Part shown: piece by piece, positions 38,494 to 52,000 of the stretch | Numbering within the stretch: position 1 is the stretch's first letter | Layout: each line of letters opens with the position of its first letter | Origin: Dipetalonema caudispina | Lineage: Eukaryota > Nematoda > Chromadorea > Rhabditida > Onchocercidae | Length of the DNA: 64,000 nt | Assembly: GCA_013365325.1 (NCBI GenBank) | Contig: JABVXV010000151.1 | Span: 62,001 to 126,000 of the forward strand | Direction: 5' to 3' | Notes under the pieces: model-generated | The model's input: the letters and a program-made list of their open reading frames with translations, nothing else | What the model was told of the DNA's origin: nothing | Database searches by the model: none | Program-made: the position numbers and the translations under genes

Positions 38494-41400
38494 ATGCCAC
38501 AAATGACTTATAAGGTTCTTGTTTAAAGTTCAGATTATTATACCAAGCATAGAGCTTGGTGCGTGACTAATAAAGTTTTAAGAATAGTTGTAAGCGTGGA
38601 AATTCTCCGAAGTGGTTCTATGTTTTTGTTTAAGAAATTGAGGATACTGCGCTTAACCGGACTCCTTATAGTAGTATCTTTTTAAACTGATGTGCCACAT
38701 CATATATTGTGAGCTCACCCGCCTTCCCGTAATTTCGATCTTGTCCAATAGTTTCAAACTTTAGCACTCATAATTTTAATTTGATTCTTCAGAAAAAATT
38801 TCGTCGCAAGGAATTGCCAGTCGATGGAGTTCATTTACAACTGGCAGAAGTGATAAGAGAAAATGGCGTATCAATCATTGTTGGTGAAACTGGAAGTGGG
38901 AAAAGCACACAGATTCCCCAGGTTATTCGTGGTGTCTTTTCTCTTGGAGCTTGTTTAAGAAGTTGTGAAGAGTTTAGTTATTCTCTGACTGAATCTGATT
39001 TGTCTTGAAATCTATCACCATTGTCCATGAAATCTTGGTGAAATTCCTTTTTCAGATAGCTATGTTTAAGTGTTAATAAATTTCATCTGAAACAACTGAA
39101 ACTATTTCATTCAATTATTTGGAGTCTTTTTTATATATCTAATTGTATAGAATAGTTAGTTTTTAAGAGAAGAATTCATAATTCCAAGATGCAAGTTTTC
39201 CTTCACGAAATCTAACATGTGGCGGTCTCATCACATAAGAAAAAAACAGCTGAGTTTTGTCAAAAAGCAATTACACGTGCTTCTTCAAGCAACTAGTAAA
39301 GATGATCTGCATACTACCAACAGGAATTTAGGCGATCCAAGAATTCGGATGGCCATGTTGCTAGTTTCATGTATAAAGCTTAAACTTATCCGATTCTCAG
39401 TGTCGCAACATTTAAGATATACTGCATCTCATACTAATCGTGATCATTATTCAGATATGTTACAATGAGGGTTTGATCGGTAGTGGTCTTTTGGCTGTTA
39501 CACAGCCACGACGTGTTGCTGCAATTACACTTGCGAGACGTGTCGCTTTTGAAATGGATGCAAACCTTGGTGAAGTGGTAAGATTATTTTGTTGAAATAA
39601 TACTTATCTTTGCAGAAATATAGCAAATGCTGGTTATTTAACGGCGCAAAGTTAAGATATCAGATGATTTGAAAAATTTTTGCTCTCAACAAATAGCAAA
39701 AAAGGAAAGAAGCACGGGCTAGCTAATAATCTATTGTAAAAGAAATACCAAATCTGAATTATTATCAATTTGTCTCTATCATATTCTTGTTGAAAGTAAT
39801 GTATTTTTGTGTATAGATGTTTATGTCGGTAATATCGACATTATATTTGACAACGGAATGCGTACTTGCTAAAAGTGTAAAACCTATTTAAGTAAATCTA
39901 GCGAATAGTTTTTCAATTTTTTATTAACTAATAAAAACTGTTGAAAGTTGCCGACAAGAAGTTAGCAAAAGATAAATTTCAGGTGGCCTACAAGGTCAGG
40001 TTTGAAAATACCACAAGTAATGAAACAAAGATTGTTTACGGCACCGATGGTATCTTTTTACGCGAGACATTTTATGACTCATTACTCACACATTATTCTC
40101 TTGTAATTGTCGATGAAGCTCATGAACGTTCTGTTCATACAGATGTCTTGTTATATTTATTGAAGCTTTGTTATAAGCAGCGGCTAGGTACATCCAATCC
40201 ATTGAAGTTGCGTTGTTTATTAATTCCTTTACTTACCGATTTTTGACATTTTGTGGTCTCCTATATTCTGTTACTTGTAGTTAAAAGTAACTTACCTCGA
40301 AATTCTTGAGGACTATACAAATACCAGTCTCTAATTTTAGATTATCATCATGTCGGCTACATTGGAAACTAATGTTTTTTCGGAATATTTTGACAATGCA
40401 CCAGTGTATATCGTACAAGGAAGGACCTATCCAGTCGAGGTAAGGGACTGATTTACCTGACTGAACTATGAGGTTTCATTTTTTTTTATCTAAGAATTTT
40501 ATGTGTAATGCTCTTTTGTTGCTGTTTAAAGAAAGTAGCAAAATGCGGGTAGTATGTAAAAATGTGTAATCAGACTTACTAATGTTGAATTATATTAGAG
40601 TTGACTGAGCAGTAGTTGTTGCATATAGAGAATCTAGTATCAGATTCAGTTTTCATCATAGCATTGTTTAAGAGAAGACTCGTTACTATTTTATGTTTGT
40701 GAAGTGCAGTTTTTATGACGAAACTTTTTACAGATTTTTTATGCAAATTCGATGGATAAAAAAGATGACGATTATGTGTTCAATGTTCTGACAACGGTTT
40801 TACAAATTCATCGTACTGAACCACTGAGGTAAATTCTTCCCGCAAATGATTTCTTGAAAATCTAGTAGTACCAGTTCATTTTTTTTTCAGAGCTGAGACT
40901 GAGATATGTTGATGCTTTGTGTGGTGAATCCTTTATCCTTTTTCTCTCTCGATCCGTTATTTAATTTGAAGCTCTGTATTTTACTGAATGCATTCTTATT
41001 TTCAGCTCCGATGTACTGGCATTTTTAACTGGACAGGAAGAAATTGAAACAGCTTGCAAGAAAGTACAGGAAGCTGCGAAACTTCTGACCGGTGATTTGA
41101 TAGCACTCCCACTCTACGCCGGTCTTCCGCCATCGGCACAAATGCGGGTTTTTGAACCAGCTAGTGTACCAGTAAGATTTTCAGGTCATTAAAATTTATT
41201 ATCTAATTTATGTCCCTTTCAGCTATGGCATGATTAGTGAATGAGAAATAGAGCTTTATGGAATTACTGTGAATTTTACCATCATGACTAATTATTTTAT
41301 ATCCTGTGGTAAAACTTTTATGTATTTCTTGAATCCACTCATGCTAATGTTAATTTATCCATCGATTGCCGTACGCTGAACTGTTATGCCAGTCTTTCAA

Positions 41401-41692
41401 ATGTTCAACCGTCAACGGGTGGAATAAAGAAAAGTAAATCGTTTCCTAAAGAAAATTGGAGTTAAAATTTGTTTTCTGCTTCCAGTACACACGGAAAATT
41501 ATTTTCGCAACAAATATAGCGGAAACATCTATTACCATACCTGGTGTGCGGATTATTGTTGACAGTGGAAAAATAAAAGTGAAGTAAGCCTTAATTGAAG
41601 CCTTTTGTTTTTATCTCTTTCATTTTACTAAGACTTATGTCACATGCATGCAATTAGAGAAAAAGTAAGGCTACCATTGAACAATATATCGA

Positions 41693-41748
<56 letters not shown>

Positions 41749-44068
41749 ATTTTATGTATTTAATCAAACTGAATTCAAATCCCAAAGTAAGGATTCATCT
41801 TATTTTCCTGTATTTCCTTTTTGAAATTTGCGAATTCTCTCATTCAAACCTAACTGACCCTTTTGTTTATTTGCAGAATCCATTCAAGGTAAAATTTAAG
41901 ATTTGTCATATCTGTTCAGAACCTTTCTTCCGGATCGTCATATCGATATTCTTCGTGTGGAGAATATTTCACAATGTTCAGCAACCCAGCGAGCTGGTCG
42001 TGCTGGACGTGAAGCACCCGGCAAATGCTATCGGCTGTATTCGGAAAAACATTTTAATTCATTATCCAAAGTGACAGTTCCGGAAATTTTACGATCCAAT
42101 TTAGCAATGGTAAAATTTAATAAAAAAAAATATTTTTTGGAACTTGCAGACAATTTTGCTGTCAAGTATTTATTTTTACTGCTGAATAAAATTATTTTTC
42201 TAAACTAAGTGTTCCAAACCAGTGGGGAACAATTGGAAGTTTTGAGTGGATTAAGATTTAAATATGTAGTTTGAACTTTCTTGTTCACTCCAGGTACTGC
42301 TTGAACTGTTGCGTATTGGTTTACGACGAATAAAATCGTTGGCTTTGATTTCAAATCCAAAAAAGGAAGGACTGGAAGCTGCTGAAAAACATCTTCGCTT
42401 ACTGGACGCAGTGAAGCTACCTGATAAAAAAGGCAGATTGCGACTTACTGAAATGGGCACAAGGTTATCATCATTTCCGGTTGATCCAGCTTTTGCACGG
42501 TAAGTGATTTAGTCATTGGTAGTTATTACGGATTTTAAATATTTATTAATCCTTTTCAAAATTCACTTGTCCTCTTTTTTATATGTTTCAAAAGTTAGTG
42601 TTGTTGAATTGCAGTGCTCTGATAGCAGCTTCACAGAATGAGTGTTTAGAAGAAGTTCTAACGATCGTGGCATTTATGTCCACTGATTCCGTTTTCATTA
42701 GTTCAACAATGGGTCGTGAACAAACAAACTTATCGAGACGTAAATTTGAAGCACCTGAAGGTGATCACTGCACCTTGCTGAATGTTTATCGAGGATATCG
42801 TTTAGCTCGGAAAGAGAAGAAGCTTGAGGTAATTCATAACTTCTTGCAGTTTCTCTTTGTTTTAGTTTCTTCATTTTTATGTTTTTTTACGTTTTTTCAA
42901 TGTGCTTGTTTCAATTCTTCATATCATCCTATTATGATTTTTATTCCATTTGGGTCTATTTTTTAATTGTAACATTTCTCCTAGTTTTACATTTAATTTT
43001 TCCAATATTTTAAATGAACATCACATCCTCTGACATTTGGACTGAGTTTTTAATCACACTATGCATGAATTTCGTGATGGAGACAGAAGTGTAATTTTTA
43101 TGTATCATACAAGTCATGCCTGACGTTGTTTTACTGTTTTTATTGTTATTCCGAAAATCTGTTTTCAAATACTTATTAAGGAATGGTGCGAAGCAAATCA
43201 TGTCCACCAACGATTACTTAATACCATTTTCAAAATTCGAAAACAATTACGTGATATTTGCGCAAAAAATTCGCTTATTTTTCGTTCGTGCGGTACCGAT
43301 ACCGACAAACTCAGGTGATAGTTGTGTTTAAAATAATCGTAATATAAGGAAGAGAAAAGTAAGTACATTAATTAATTGGGTAACCGAGGAAAAATTTTTT
43401 TCAAAAAGAGAAGAAAGGAAAAGAAGAATGAGGTAGAAGTTTTGAGAACAACACCAAATGGAAGAGGTTTAAGAATAGGGGAAAAGGAAGAGAAAACTTG
43501 AGTAAGATAGAAAATTCAATCAAACATGGTTTTGCTGAATAATACTATTCTTTCAGAAAGACGCTTTGTCAGGGTCTTTTCATGAATTCTTGTGTTTATG
43601 AGAGATCACAGGACCGTTACAGTTTGTTGATATCACCTGAAACCTCACTAAAAATTCATCCCTCCTCTTGTTTGTCTCGTTCGCGACCAACAGCCTTTAT
43701 TTTCACAGATCTCGTTCGAACAAATGAGTTATACGCTCGGTAAATTTTCTGTTTGTTTCTCATATCCTACTGAGTTAGTGATTCAAAATTGTCTTTCTTT
43801 TCTAGAAATGAGGACTAAATAGTTCAGTATTATCTGATTTTTTAACTTCGTTTTTCGTTTTCCTTCCTTTACATTTTTTTCGTGTGAAATTTCTTTAATA
43901 TTTTTTACAAGTGTCTCTTTTGGACAGTAATTCTTGATTTCGTTTAGTGATATCACAGTGATTGATCTCGAGTGGGCGAAAGAGCTTCTTGATTCAAAGA
44001 AGACGGTATTCAATATGTTTCGTGATGAAAGATTACATTCGGTGATTCATCCATATAAAATGAAATAG
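38494..44068 (+). CDS. DEAH-box RNA helicase, DHX33-like
   Basis: DEAH/RHA-type ATP-dependent RNA helicase. Human DHX33 acts in nucleolar rRNA transcription and ribosome production, so a similar role is inferred. Exons: probable first exon 38494-38514 (MPQMTYK, weak), 38793-38921, 39455-39577, 39983-40206, 40341-40439, 40734-40828, 41006-41171, 41486-41583, 41920-42109, 42294-42499, 42615-42828, 43181-43314, 43557-43739, 43948-44068 (TAG). About 667 residues versus 707 in human DHX33. Motifs in order: [10 protein letters not shown], Ia [53 protein letters not shown]; then the winged-helix/ratchet part and an OB-fold tail ([16 protein letters not shown]). The join between exons ending 40206 and starting 40341 is out of frame by one base as the sequence stands (see findings). 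The alternative family members DHX35 and DHX40 fit less well by memory. Confidence 0.9.
41692..41744. repeat. TA dinucleotide microsatellite in helicase intron
   Basis: About 53 bases of alternating T and A, interrupted by a single C near 41711, in the intron between exons ending 41583 and starting 41920. Confidence 0.9.
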
Positions 44069-45185
44069 CAGCATTTGGTTATTTCTATTACCAGTCATAT
44101 TCAAAGCTGTAGCTGCAGACATTTTGAATTTTTATAAGAATTAGGAAGTTCTTAGAAAGTACAATCTCTAGCTTTTAAATTTGTTCTTCGTAATATTTCT
44201 TCGTGATTTGCAGTGATTACCTCGGTCACAAGATTCTTTTATGTTGTGTGTTTTGAGGTTTGTTAATGTTATAAATCAAAAATGAAAAGGATTGGTTTTG
44301 ATTCATTTGTTTTTCGAATGGTAAAAATTTCACATAAATTTTTAAGAAATAAGCTGCTGTTGAGTAGTTCGAAATATACAGCCTGAATTTTTATTCATAA
44401 TTTGGTACAGTAACCATCGAATTGGTTACTGTAGCAGATTACTTTTTTTTTACCTCGTTCGTGATTTGTCGTGCTATGTTCCTTGTTGATTTGGAATCAG
44501 AAAAGAAAATTTGATTATAACTACTTCTGGATGCAAAACATTCTCTAGAGTAGTTGTTTTTATAATTTTGGCTGGCTATACTGTCTGTTTGCATTTGGTC
44601 TTATTAAGGGATAATCTTGATCGAAGATATATGCCCCGTCAAACACATACTGTTAATTTCGCAATTATCAAGTTAATGAAGCATCTTTCGATTACATTTC
44701 TCAATTTAGTCATATTTATTCATGGTAGCATATACAGTTTCTGATACTTAGGTATAAAGACGTTCAAATATTAGTGCGTATGACCTTAAGAAATTTCAAT
44801 TATATACATTCTTCGCACTGTGTTATAACTTCTCGCTCCTGCCTCACTCTCATAAATTCATTTGGGAAAGATTGTTAATTAAGGAAGGTTCCATACGTCT
44901 TTTCACTCGAAAATAGGCAATGAATTAGACACAGAGGAAGAGTAGAGGAAATTTCCAAATAGAAGATGAAGAAAGTTGGGAGAGCGATACGACGATTTAC
45001 CATTCGTACTCGTAGCAAGTGTTACAGTCTTTGGTGTCAGTGTATTCGATGACTTGACACATTCTCCTTCTTCCTTTATTTCTTCTCTGAAACTATCCTG
45101 TCATACTTCCCTCAAGGATTTTAGTGTTATTTCTCATTTTATTTAGGATCTTTTTTGGAATTACTTTCATTACCCAGAGTTGTAG
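44069..45185. other. intergenic region between helicase and UDP-glucose pyrophosphorylase
   Basis: About 1.1 kb between two same-strand genes. No exon or recognisable small gene is supported. The spacing is too long for a C. elegans-type operon, although filarial operons can have wider gaps. Confidence 0.5.
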
Positions 45186-45198
45186 TGTATAATATTTA
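45178..45198 (+). promoter_or_regulatory. likely spliced-leader acceptor and short leader of the pyrophosphorylase gene
   Basis: AGTTGTAG ends at 45185 and the ATG is at 45199, leaving a 13-base leader. The acceptor is weaker than TTTCAG, but no other start or upstream exon is apparent. Confidence 0.4.
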
Positions 45199-48100
45199 AT
45201 GTCTTCCGGAGAAATGACTCAGTGCTGGAGTGATGAAGCTCAAAAACTATTCAAAAATATTGGCGAACAGTTCAAGCAAGCTTTTGTTGACAATGAAGTA
45301 CGTTGTTTACACTTCATCTTTCAGCTAATGTTGAATTCTAGTCCATTTTGTGAGATTTTTGATTTTTATTTACAGCGTACCCAATTCGATGCAGAAGTAT
45401 TCTTGTCCTTGTTTGAACAATATCTCAGCGAACCCAGTACTATCGATTGGAATAAGATGAAGCCATTAAGTTTAAAATTTCAAAAAGATTATGAATCGTT
45501 GCCGCAATGTTCCGGAAAGGAAGAGCGAGATGAGATTGTGAAACATTTGTCAGTTGTGAAGTTAAATGGGGGTTTGGGAACAACGATGGGCTGTGATGGT
45601 CCCAAATCACTAATCGAATTGCGCACAGGGCTCACATTTCTCGATTTTGCCATTGGTCATGTACAGGTATCATTTCAATCACATCAAAGAACCAATCAGA
45701 AACATCCTACGGGATTTTCTGAAAGATATCCAGCTGGATCATATAGTTTTTATATAAGGACAATTTGAAGGGAAAATTTAGTTGAACTTCACAATTTATT
45801 ACAATCGCAATCAAAGAATTCAATGCAATTTTGAGTGTGACTTTCAAATTTGATTACTTTTCGATTTTTATACAAATAAAATCTAACTTTTCTCTTTGAT
45901 TACTAACTTTAGCTTTCCCATTTTTTCAGGATTTATTGTTTTAAAGGAAACTATCATTCCGTTCAATTTTTTTCAGCGTTTTAATGACCAAAACAACAGT
46001 TTGGTGCCATTAATTCTAATGAATAGTTTCAACACTGAGAAAGCAATCGACGAATATTTGTCTGATCGCAAGGTAAATATAAAAACATTCCTACAGAGCA
46101 AATGTCCGAGAATCTTTGTGGAAACTTCAATGCCTGTTCCTTTGAAGAATGGAGGTGAAAACATTGAAGGGTAAGGGATCATTTTGCTGGTATTTCTTGT
46201 TCTTCGATCAGTGCTTCCTACCACTGAAAACCAAAGATAGTGATTAAAGCATTAAGTCTCATTTCTTATTTTAATATGTTATAATATACATTTCAGGTCA
46301 TCATTTGCTTTTGTCATAAAAAAATCTGAATTATATTAGTCACTAAATGATTTTTGTACGCTTAGAATTTCTTTTTGGATGCAATGAATTATTAAAAATT
46401 TATTAGGCTACAATACGTGAACGAATTTTCGTTCATTATAGGTGGAGAACTTAGACTAGAAATTATATGACTGCTAAATTTCGATAAGTACAATTAACAA
46501 AATCTTTTATAACATAACATTTTTCAGGTGGTATCCACCAGGCCATGGGAATATTTTCAAATCGATGCATTTTACGGGTGTTTTGGATGAGTTGCTTGCT
46601 CAAGGACGTGATATATGTTTCATCTCAAATATTGATAATACTGGTGCAACAATTGATTTGCGAATTGCTAAATTAATGGTAGAAAGCGATTTGGAATATA
46701 TAATGGAATGCACTGAGAAAACAGAAGTTGACAGAAAGGTTTATCTTTTATTGGATTTGAAGACTTTTTTTTTTTTTTCAAACAGAGACGTTAAGTAGCG
46801 ATTGACCCAAGCGATTTTATGGTTTTGGTAATATGTAGTGTTTGACTTACTGTTATAAACCATTTATTAATATCTTCCTTAAACTTTCTTTTCTAGGGAG
46901 GCACCTTGGTTGAGTTAAATGGATATATTATGCATTTGGAGATGCCACAAGTACCCAAAGATCGTATCGATGACTTTTGCTCAACGGACATTTTCAAGTA
47001 TATGCTATATATATGTATATACTTTTCACTAATCAATTCACTATTTCACCGATTTCAATTATGTCCCCACTTTCTTCACTCATAACTTTCATTTTACTCA
47101 CTTCATTCTTTTTTATTGTGAAAAATTTTACAGAGTTGTATTCTTTCAAAATTTCGAGGCATTCCTGAACTAAAATTTCTAATAGTTTCAGGATTTTCAA
47201 TACCAACAATATTTGGGTCAATCTGCGGGCCGTAAAAAAGAAATTGGCAGAAATGAAAATGGAAATTATTGTCAACAAAAAGGTTTCAGAGATTTTTGCT
47301 GGTTCTTCCGCATTATTTTGAAATTATAATGATTTCACGGGTTTTTTGTTTTTGAATTTTTGTCAAATATCAGAACATTTCATATATTTATCCCTCCTTG
47401 GTTGCTAGACATTGCTTGAATTTGAGAAGCTCAGGCAGAATTATTTAAAGAATGGCCATAAGTTGTAAGCTTAAATCTCCTGCCCCGCCTTATTGTTGCG
47501 AGTGAAATTGTCAACGATTAGGCTAGTTGAAACTGTGGTGTGTATTTGCCGAACGCTTTGGGGAAGTTGAAAAGTTATCACTTGCTGACAGTCAGGGTCG
47601 AAAAGGATAACAACCAGCATTTTAATTAGTAGGTGATTATACGCGAAATATACTGGTGATATTCATTTATCTCTTTAAGGCGATATTATTAGCTATGCAC
47701 CACCAAGAAAGGTACGTTGTGATCAGTGTTAAAGTGAGTTACTTTTCAGAGTCATCAATTGAAATATTGTCATCATTAATCTTATCTTATTGCAGGTTCT
47801 CAGTAACGGTGAGTTTGTCAATCAACTGGAAACATCAGTGGGTGGTGCCATTAGAAATTTCGACAAGGTGTTGAGTATGTATATAGCTCTTTACCTTTTT
47901 TTCTACTGTAATTGAAATCATTAGCAGTAATGGTGTCAAATCTAATACTAAAACCATTGGTTTCATTGAAGCTCGTTTGTGTCCTTTACAAGTAAAATTA
48001 TGCTATTATCTGTTGCTCTAAGTCATGCATGTTTCTGAACAATTTGCGTGATTTATTACGGCCTGGAGCAATATGTGTGATTCAGTATACTATCGGCAGT

Positions 48101-49028
48101 GATGGAAATTAATGGAGTGAAATTTCGCTTTCACACAATAAACCAGAAACTTTCACAGGTGTTCAAGTACCCCGCTCTCGCTTCCTTCCTGTTAAGAATA
48201 CCCAGGATCTACTTACTATTATGAGTGATTTATACGAAGTTACGGAAAACTTTTCGCTGCGGTTTGTCAGAAAGGACAAAGTACCAGTCGTCGAGCTGTC
48301 GAGACATTTCAGCAAGATATCCGACTTTCGAAAACGTTTTCGTGGGATTCCACGATTACGACAGTTAAAGCGGCTAAAGGTTGAGGGCAACATATATTTT
48401 GGATGCCACGTGGTATTGAAAGTAAGTCTTTTGCAATTATTTGATGTACAGTTCTCTAAAGTGTAGCGGTGTTGATATTCAACCGATTATACATCAAAAT
48501 AGCTTCAGTTATCTTATCCACCACGTTTTCTTACTTTTGAAAACAGCCGTGGCAAATCTCATTCGGACAATCTGTGGTGCAGGAGGAGCAGGCGAGACCG
48601 TTGTTTCACATGTTGTCTGGAATAGCTAGGTGGTCCGAGTTGCCGAAGACTTAGATAATTGCGAGTCTCTTTTAGGAAGTCCTGGTCCTGAACAGTCTCA
48701 TTCTTCCTTAATGTTGTTGCTTTCGGTTTTCCCTTAATTTTGGAAATTCATGTTTTTAAAATTAAGTTTTGAAAAAAAGAATTAGAACAAGCATATCGAG
48801 ACTTTATTATCTTTATTTTTTGTTTTATAATTTTCACACAGCTAATAGCAGATTATTACTTCCTTTGCAGATTAGAGCAAACAGTTAATCCTTAGGTCAT
48901 CTTTTCAGGACAATGTAGAAATCTTTGCTGATGAAGGACAACAACTGGAAGTAGCCGAAGGTGAATGCTTGGAAAATATTAAATTGATACAGAGAGCACA
49001 TTCCGAAGTACAGAGAATACCATTGTAG
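45199..49028 (+). CDS. UTP-glucose-1-phosphate uridylyltransferase (UGP2-type)
   Basis: Cytosolic enzyme that makes UDP-glucose from UTP and glucose-1-phosphate for glycogen, trehalose and glycan synthesis. Exons: 45199-45297, 45376-45666, 45977-46170, 46528-46738, 46897-46997, 47192-47282, 47796-47874, 48159-48421, 48909-49028 (TAG). All phases join; 482 residues, near the roughly 508 of human UGP2. Visible family blocks: nucleotide-binding KLNGGLGTTMGCDGPKS, PLILMNSFNTEKA, WYPPGHGNIF, FISNIDNTGATIDL, KGGTLVELNGY, IFNTNNIWVNL, MEIIVNKK, VQVPRSRFLPVKNTQDLL, and the C-terminal beta-helix part (VEGNIYFGCHVVLKDNVEI). The start is 13 bases after an acceptor-like GTTGTAG, fitting trans-splicing. 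The first intron (45298-45375, 78 nt) has no in-frame stop, so its retention would add 26 residues. Confidence 0.95.
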
Positions 49029-52000
49029 TATCAAATCATTAACAATCAGCAGAATTTTATGGCACTTCCACAAAAAAATTCTTAGGTACCTCACTCTTAT
49101 GAACATATCTAAAAAATGAACAAAGGGTATGAATGCTACTTGATTTTTGGACATCTTGCAGTTGAATTATAAAGACCTTCAACCCCTGTAACCATTGAAC
49201 TAGGGTAATTTCAAGTTCATGATAAAGGATTGAATCTAAAATTAGAAGTTCTGGCTGATAGCTTCAAACTGCCAGGATTTTGAAGCAGACAAATTATTGA
49301 TTCTGAATATTTAACTATAAATTATAATGCCCTTACTTCTAATTGAGTTTCTCAGTTATAAATAGCTCAGTGATTCTTTTCGAGTTATAGATAGCCTTAT
49401 TAATATTAGTGCTATTGATGCCATTGTTGATGACTACTGCAATTAGTATTGTTAATGCTAATGCTGTCATTAGAACTTTCTTGCTATTACTTATTGTAAA
49501 CGCGCTATGTAAATGAAACATTCATGTTTTAAAACCAGGTACTAGTGGTAAGCATAACTGTATTTGTTTTAAATCTTTATGAGCTAGTATCTGTGATTCT
49601 AATCGTTACTATATCTTCCATCTGGTAAAGTTTTTGACATCTTAGGCTTAAACTAGTCAAATATTTCGTGTATATTGCTTTCGAAATCATAACCCAGTAA
49701 CAGCTGTGACGATAATTTTTATCACTGCGATACATGATACTCGCGCTTACTGCTTATGACAATTTTGTTGATATCAATATCCATAATGGTATGATGAATG
49801 TGAATGTGAACACAATTTGATTAGTATATTTACACTTTGTTGGGAACATTATTAATTTTAATAGAAGCTCAAGGGAAATTTGTAGTATCTCTATATTTCT
49901 CAAAATAAAGGATTAATGATTTGTCAGAAATAAGAGTGTTTGAACGGGATTTGGAGTTGCGAAGATGAAAGGTTAATTCTGAGCTTCCAAGAAGAATTAA
50001 AGGACTTATCGAGCAATAAAAGATATAAATTAATCGGGAAATTCGGTACGTCTCTTGGTGTCACTTTTCGTTAGACGGCTATCGTCAAGTGGTAGGAGGC
50101 ATTGTACTGGTGAGAAAAAACAGTTCCGTAAATTGTTGTTGCTTCGTTGTCTCTTTAAATGGATCAATTTCAGTTCATTTGCAAATAGTGAAGATGGATC
50201 AAATAATCTGTAAAAATTGTGAAGGATATCGCAAAGAATTATTTCCAAAAATATTTTTGCACAATAATTTAGAAAATCCTCATCAATTGTGAAATAATAA
50301 AGTTAGTTCTTAATGAATGGTCACATTCGCATTTAGAAGAATTCGTGTTCTCATGCGTATCCTTAGTTTGAGTCTTTGAAATTTCATGAAATTTTAATTT
50401 CGAGCTTATTTAGGGGGTGGTAATTTTTTTTTTTTTTTTTGAAAATTAGGAAATACTTTTGTTCATGATATATATTTCTTGAATAAGAAGCTTGGTGAGA
50501 TTAAAATAACAGACCTGCCATGAACAGTATGTGTTAAGAATGTTGTATGACTGCAGATAGGCAAGCATATCAGAAATAATACTGATAAGAGAATTGGAGA
50601 AGATTGTTTCCATAAAGTAGGTACCATACCAAAATAAACATATCATAATTTGGATAACAATCGCTTATAAAAATCATTCGAAAACATATAGCATGAATGT
50701 ATAATAAATGTATGTGAAACATTTATACATATGCATACATGAATACGATTATTCAAATTGAAAGGATAGTTGAGTTGAAGTATGGGTAAAGTGATCCTGA
50801 CCTATAGATCAAGTTAATCATCTGAATATTTTTTCTCGCTTGAAGCATAATTTTTTTCTGGAAACAATTTAAGGTCAAAATTGCTTATATGTACAGGCCT
50901 TAAAAAATGTATAGTGGATTGGCTTCTGAAACAACAAAGAGACGTTATGAATTTTGGTGTCAGCAAAACGTAATAATAATGAGTTCAGTAATTTAAAATG
51001 AAAAACTGATTTCCATAGTCAAGTTCTTATTTTAATATTAAATGCCTATTCTAGTTTTGATTTGTATGAAATGATCATAATAAGCTTTCGCCATCCAATT
51101 TAATTAAACTTTTAAAGTTCTCATTGTTTCGTAATTTCATTCAAAGCTAGGAATCTATGTTTAAGCCTTACGTGGTCTTCATTAAATGACATTTTTAAAT
51201 GATGGACCAATGAATTGTGGTTTTTGATGTTAAAAATCAATGATTTATCGTGTCTTTCGGATGGGACGATTGCTATTATGTTTTTTTAAAGAAATAGAAA
51301 GTAGTTACTCCGTTTGACTATACTTAATTAGTTATCCCAATATCTGAAAAATATATTTCTCCGCTTACTGCATACAGTTGAGATATGTATTATCGTGTAT
51401 CTACGTGGAAGAGATCAAGCAGAATACAACAAATTTTTCAGAAATGCAAGTTCTGTGTGGTATAGGAATCACTGGCGAAATAATAATCATCCTAACAGCA
51501 AATAATCTTATCTTTTGCAACGTTGCATTTATAAAATAAAATTCTGATTCATTAACAACTAATATTATCAACTTATAATATTTTTTAATTGGAAGTAAAT
51601 TTTCAAATATTGTTGGTCTATAAGTAAACGAAATTATCTATTGCTAACAAAAATAAGAATTATCAATTATAAGTAATATGAAGCGTAAAAAAATAACAGC
51701 GAAAATCTAAACAGCTCCTCATACGGACTGATGTACAAATTTACCGCTTCACTACATACATTTCTAATTAATACCTCATGCATCAGTGCTAATAAACTGA
51801 AAAATTTCCTATTCGTCAGGAATAGTTCCGTATCATGCTTTAATTTCAATATGTTTGTGTAAACAGTAGTTCATCAAATGATTTGTATATTGCAAAACAT
51901 AACACATAATTATCTCAACAAAACTGTAATATCGAAAGTTTCAAACATTGATTCGCGAAATTACACGATATTGATAATATTTTACATTTATTCATGAATT

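Noticed and set aside
41877..41888. A 12-nt microexon in the helicase between TTGCAG and GTAAAA, in phase
   Set aside because: The following intron would be only 31 nt, and skipping it gives a protein that lines up without gaps with the DHX33 family around [13 protein letters not shown].
50085..50110. GTGGTAGGAGGCA stretch reminiscent of a tRNA D-arm
   Set aside because: No T-arm consensus or acceptor-stem pairing follows; not a tRNA.
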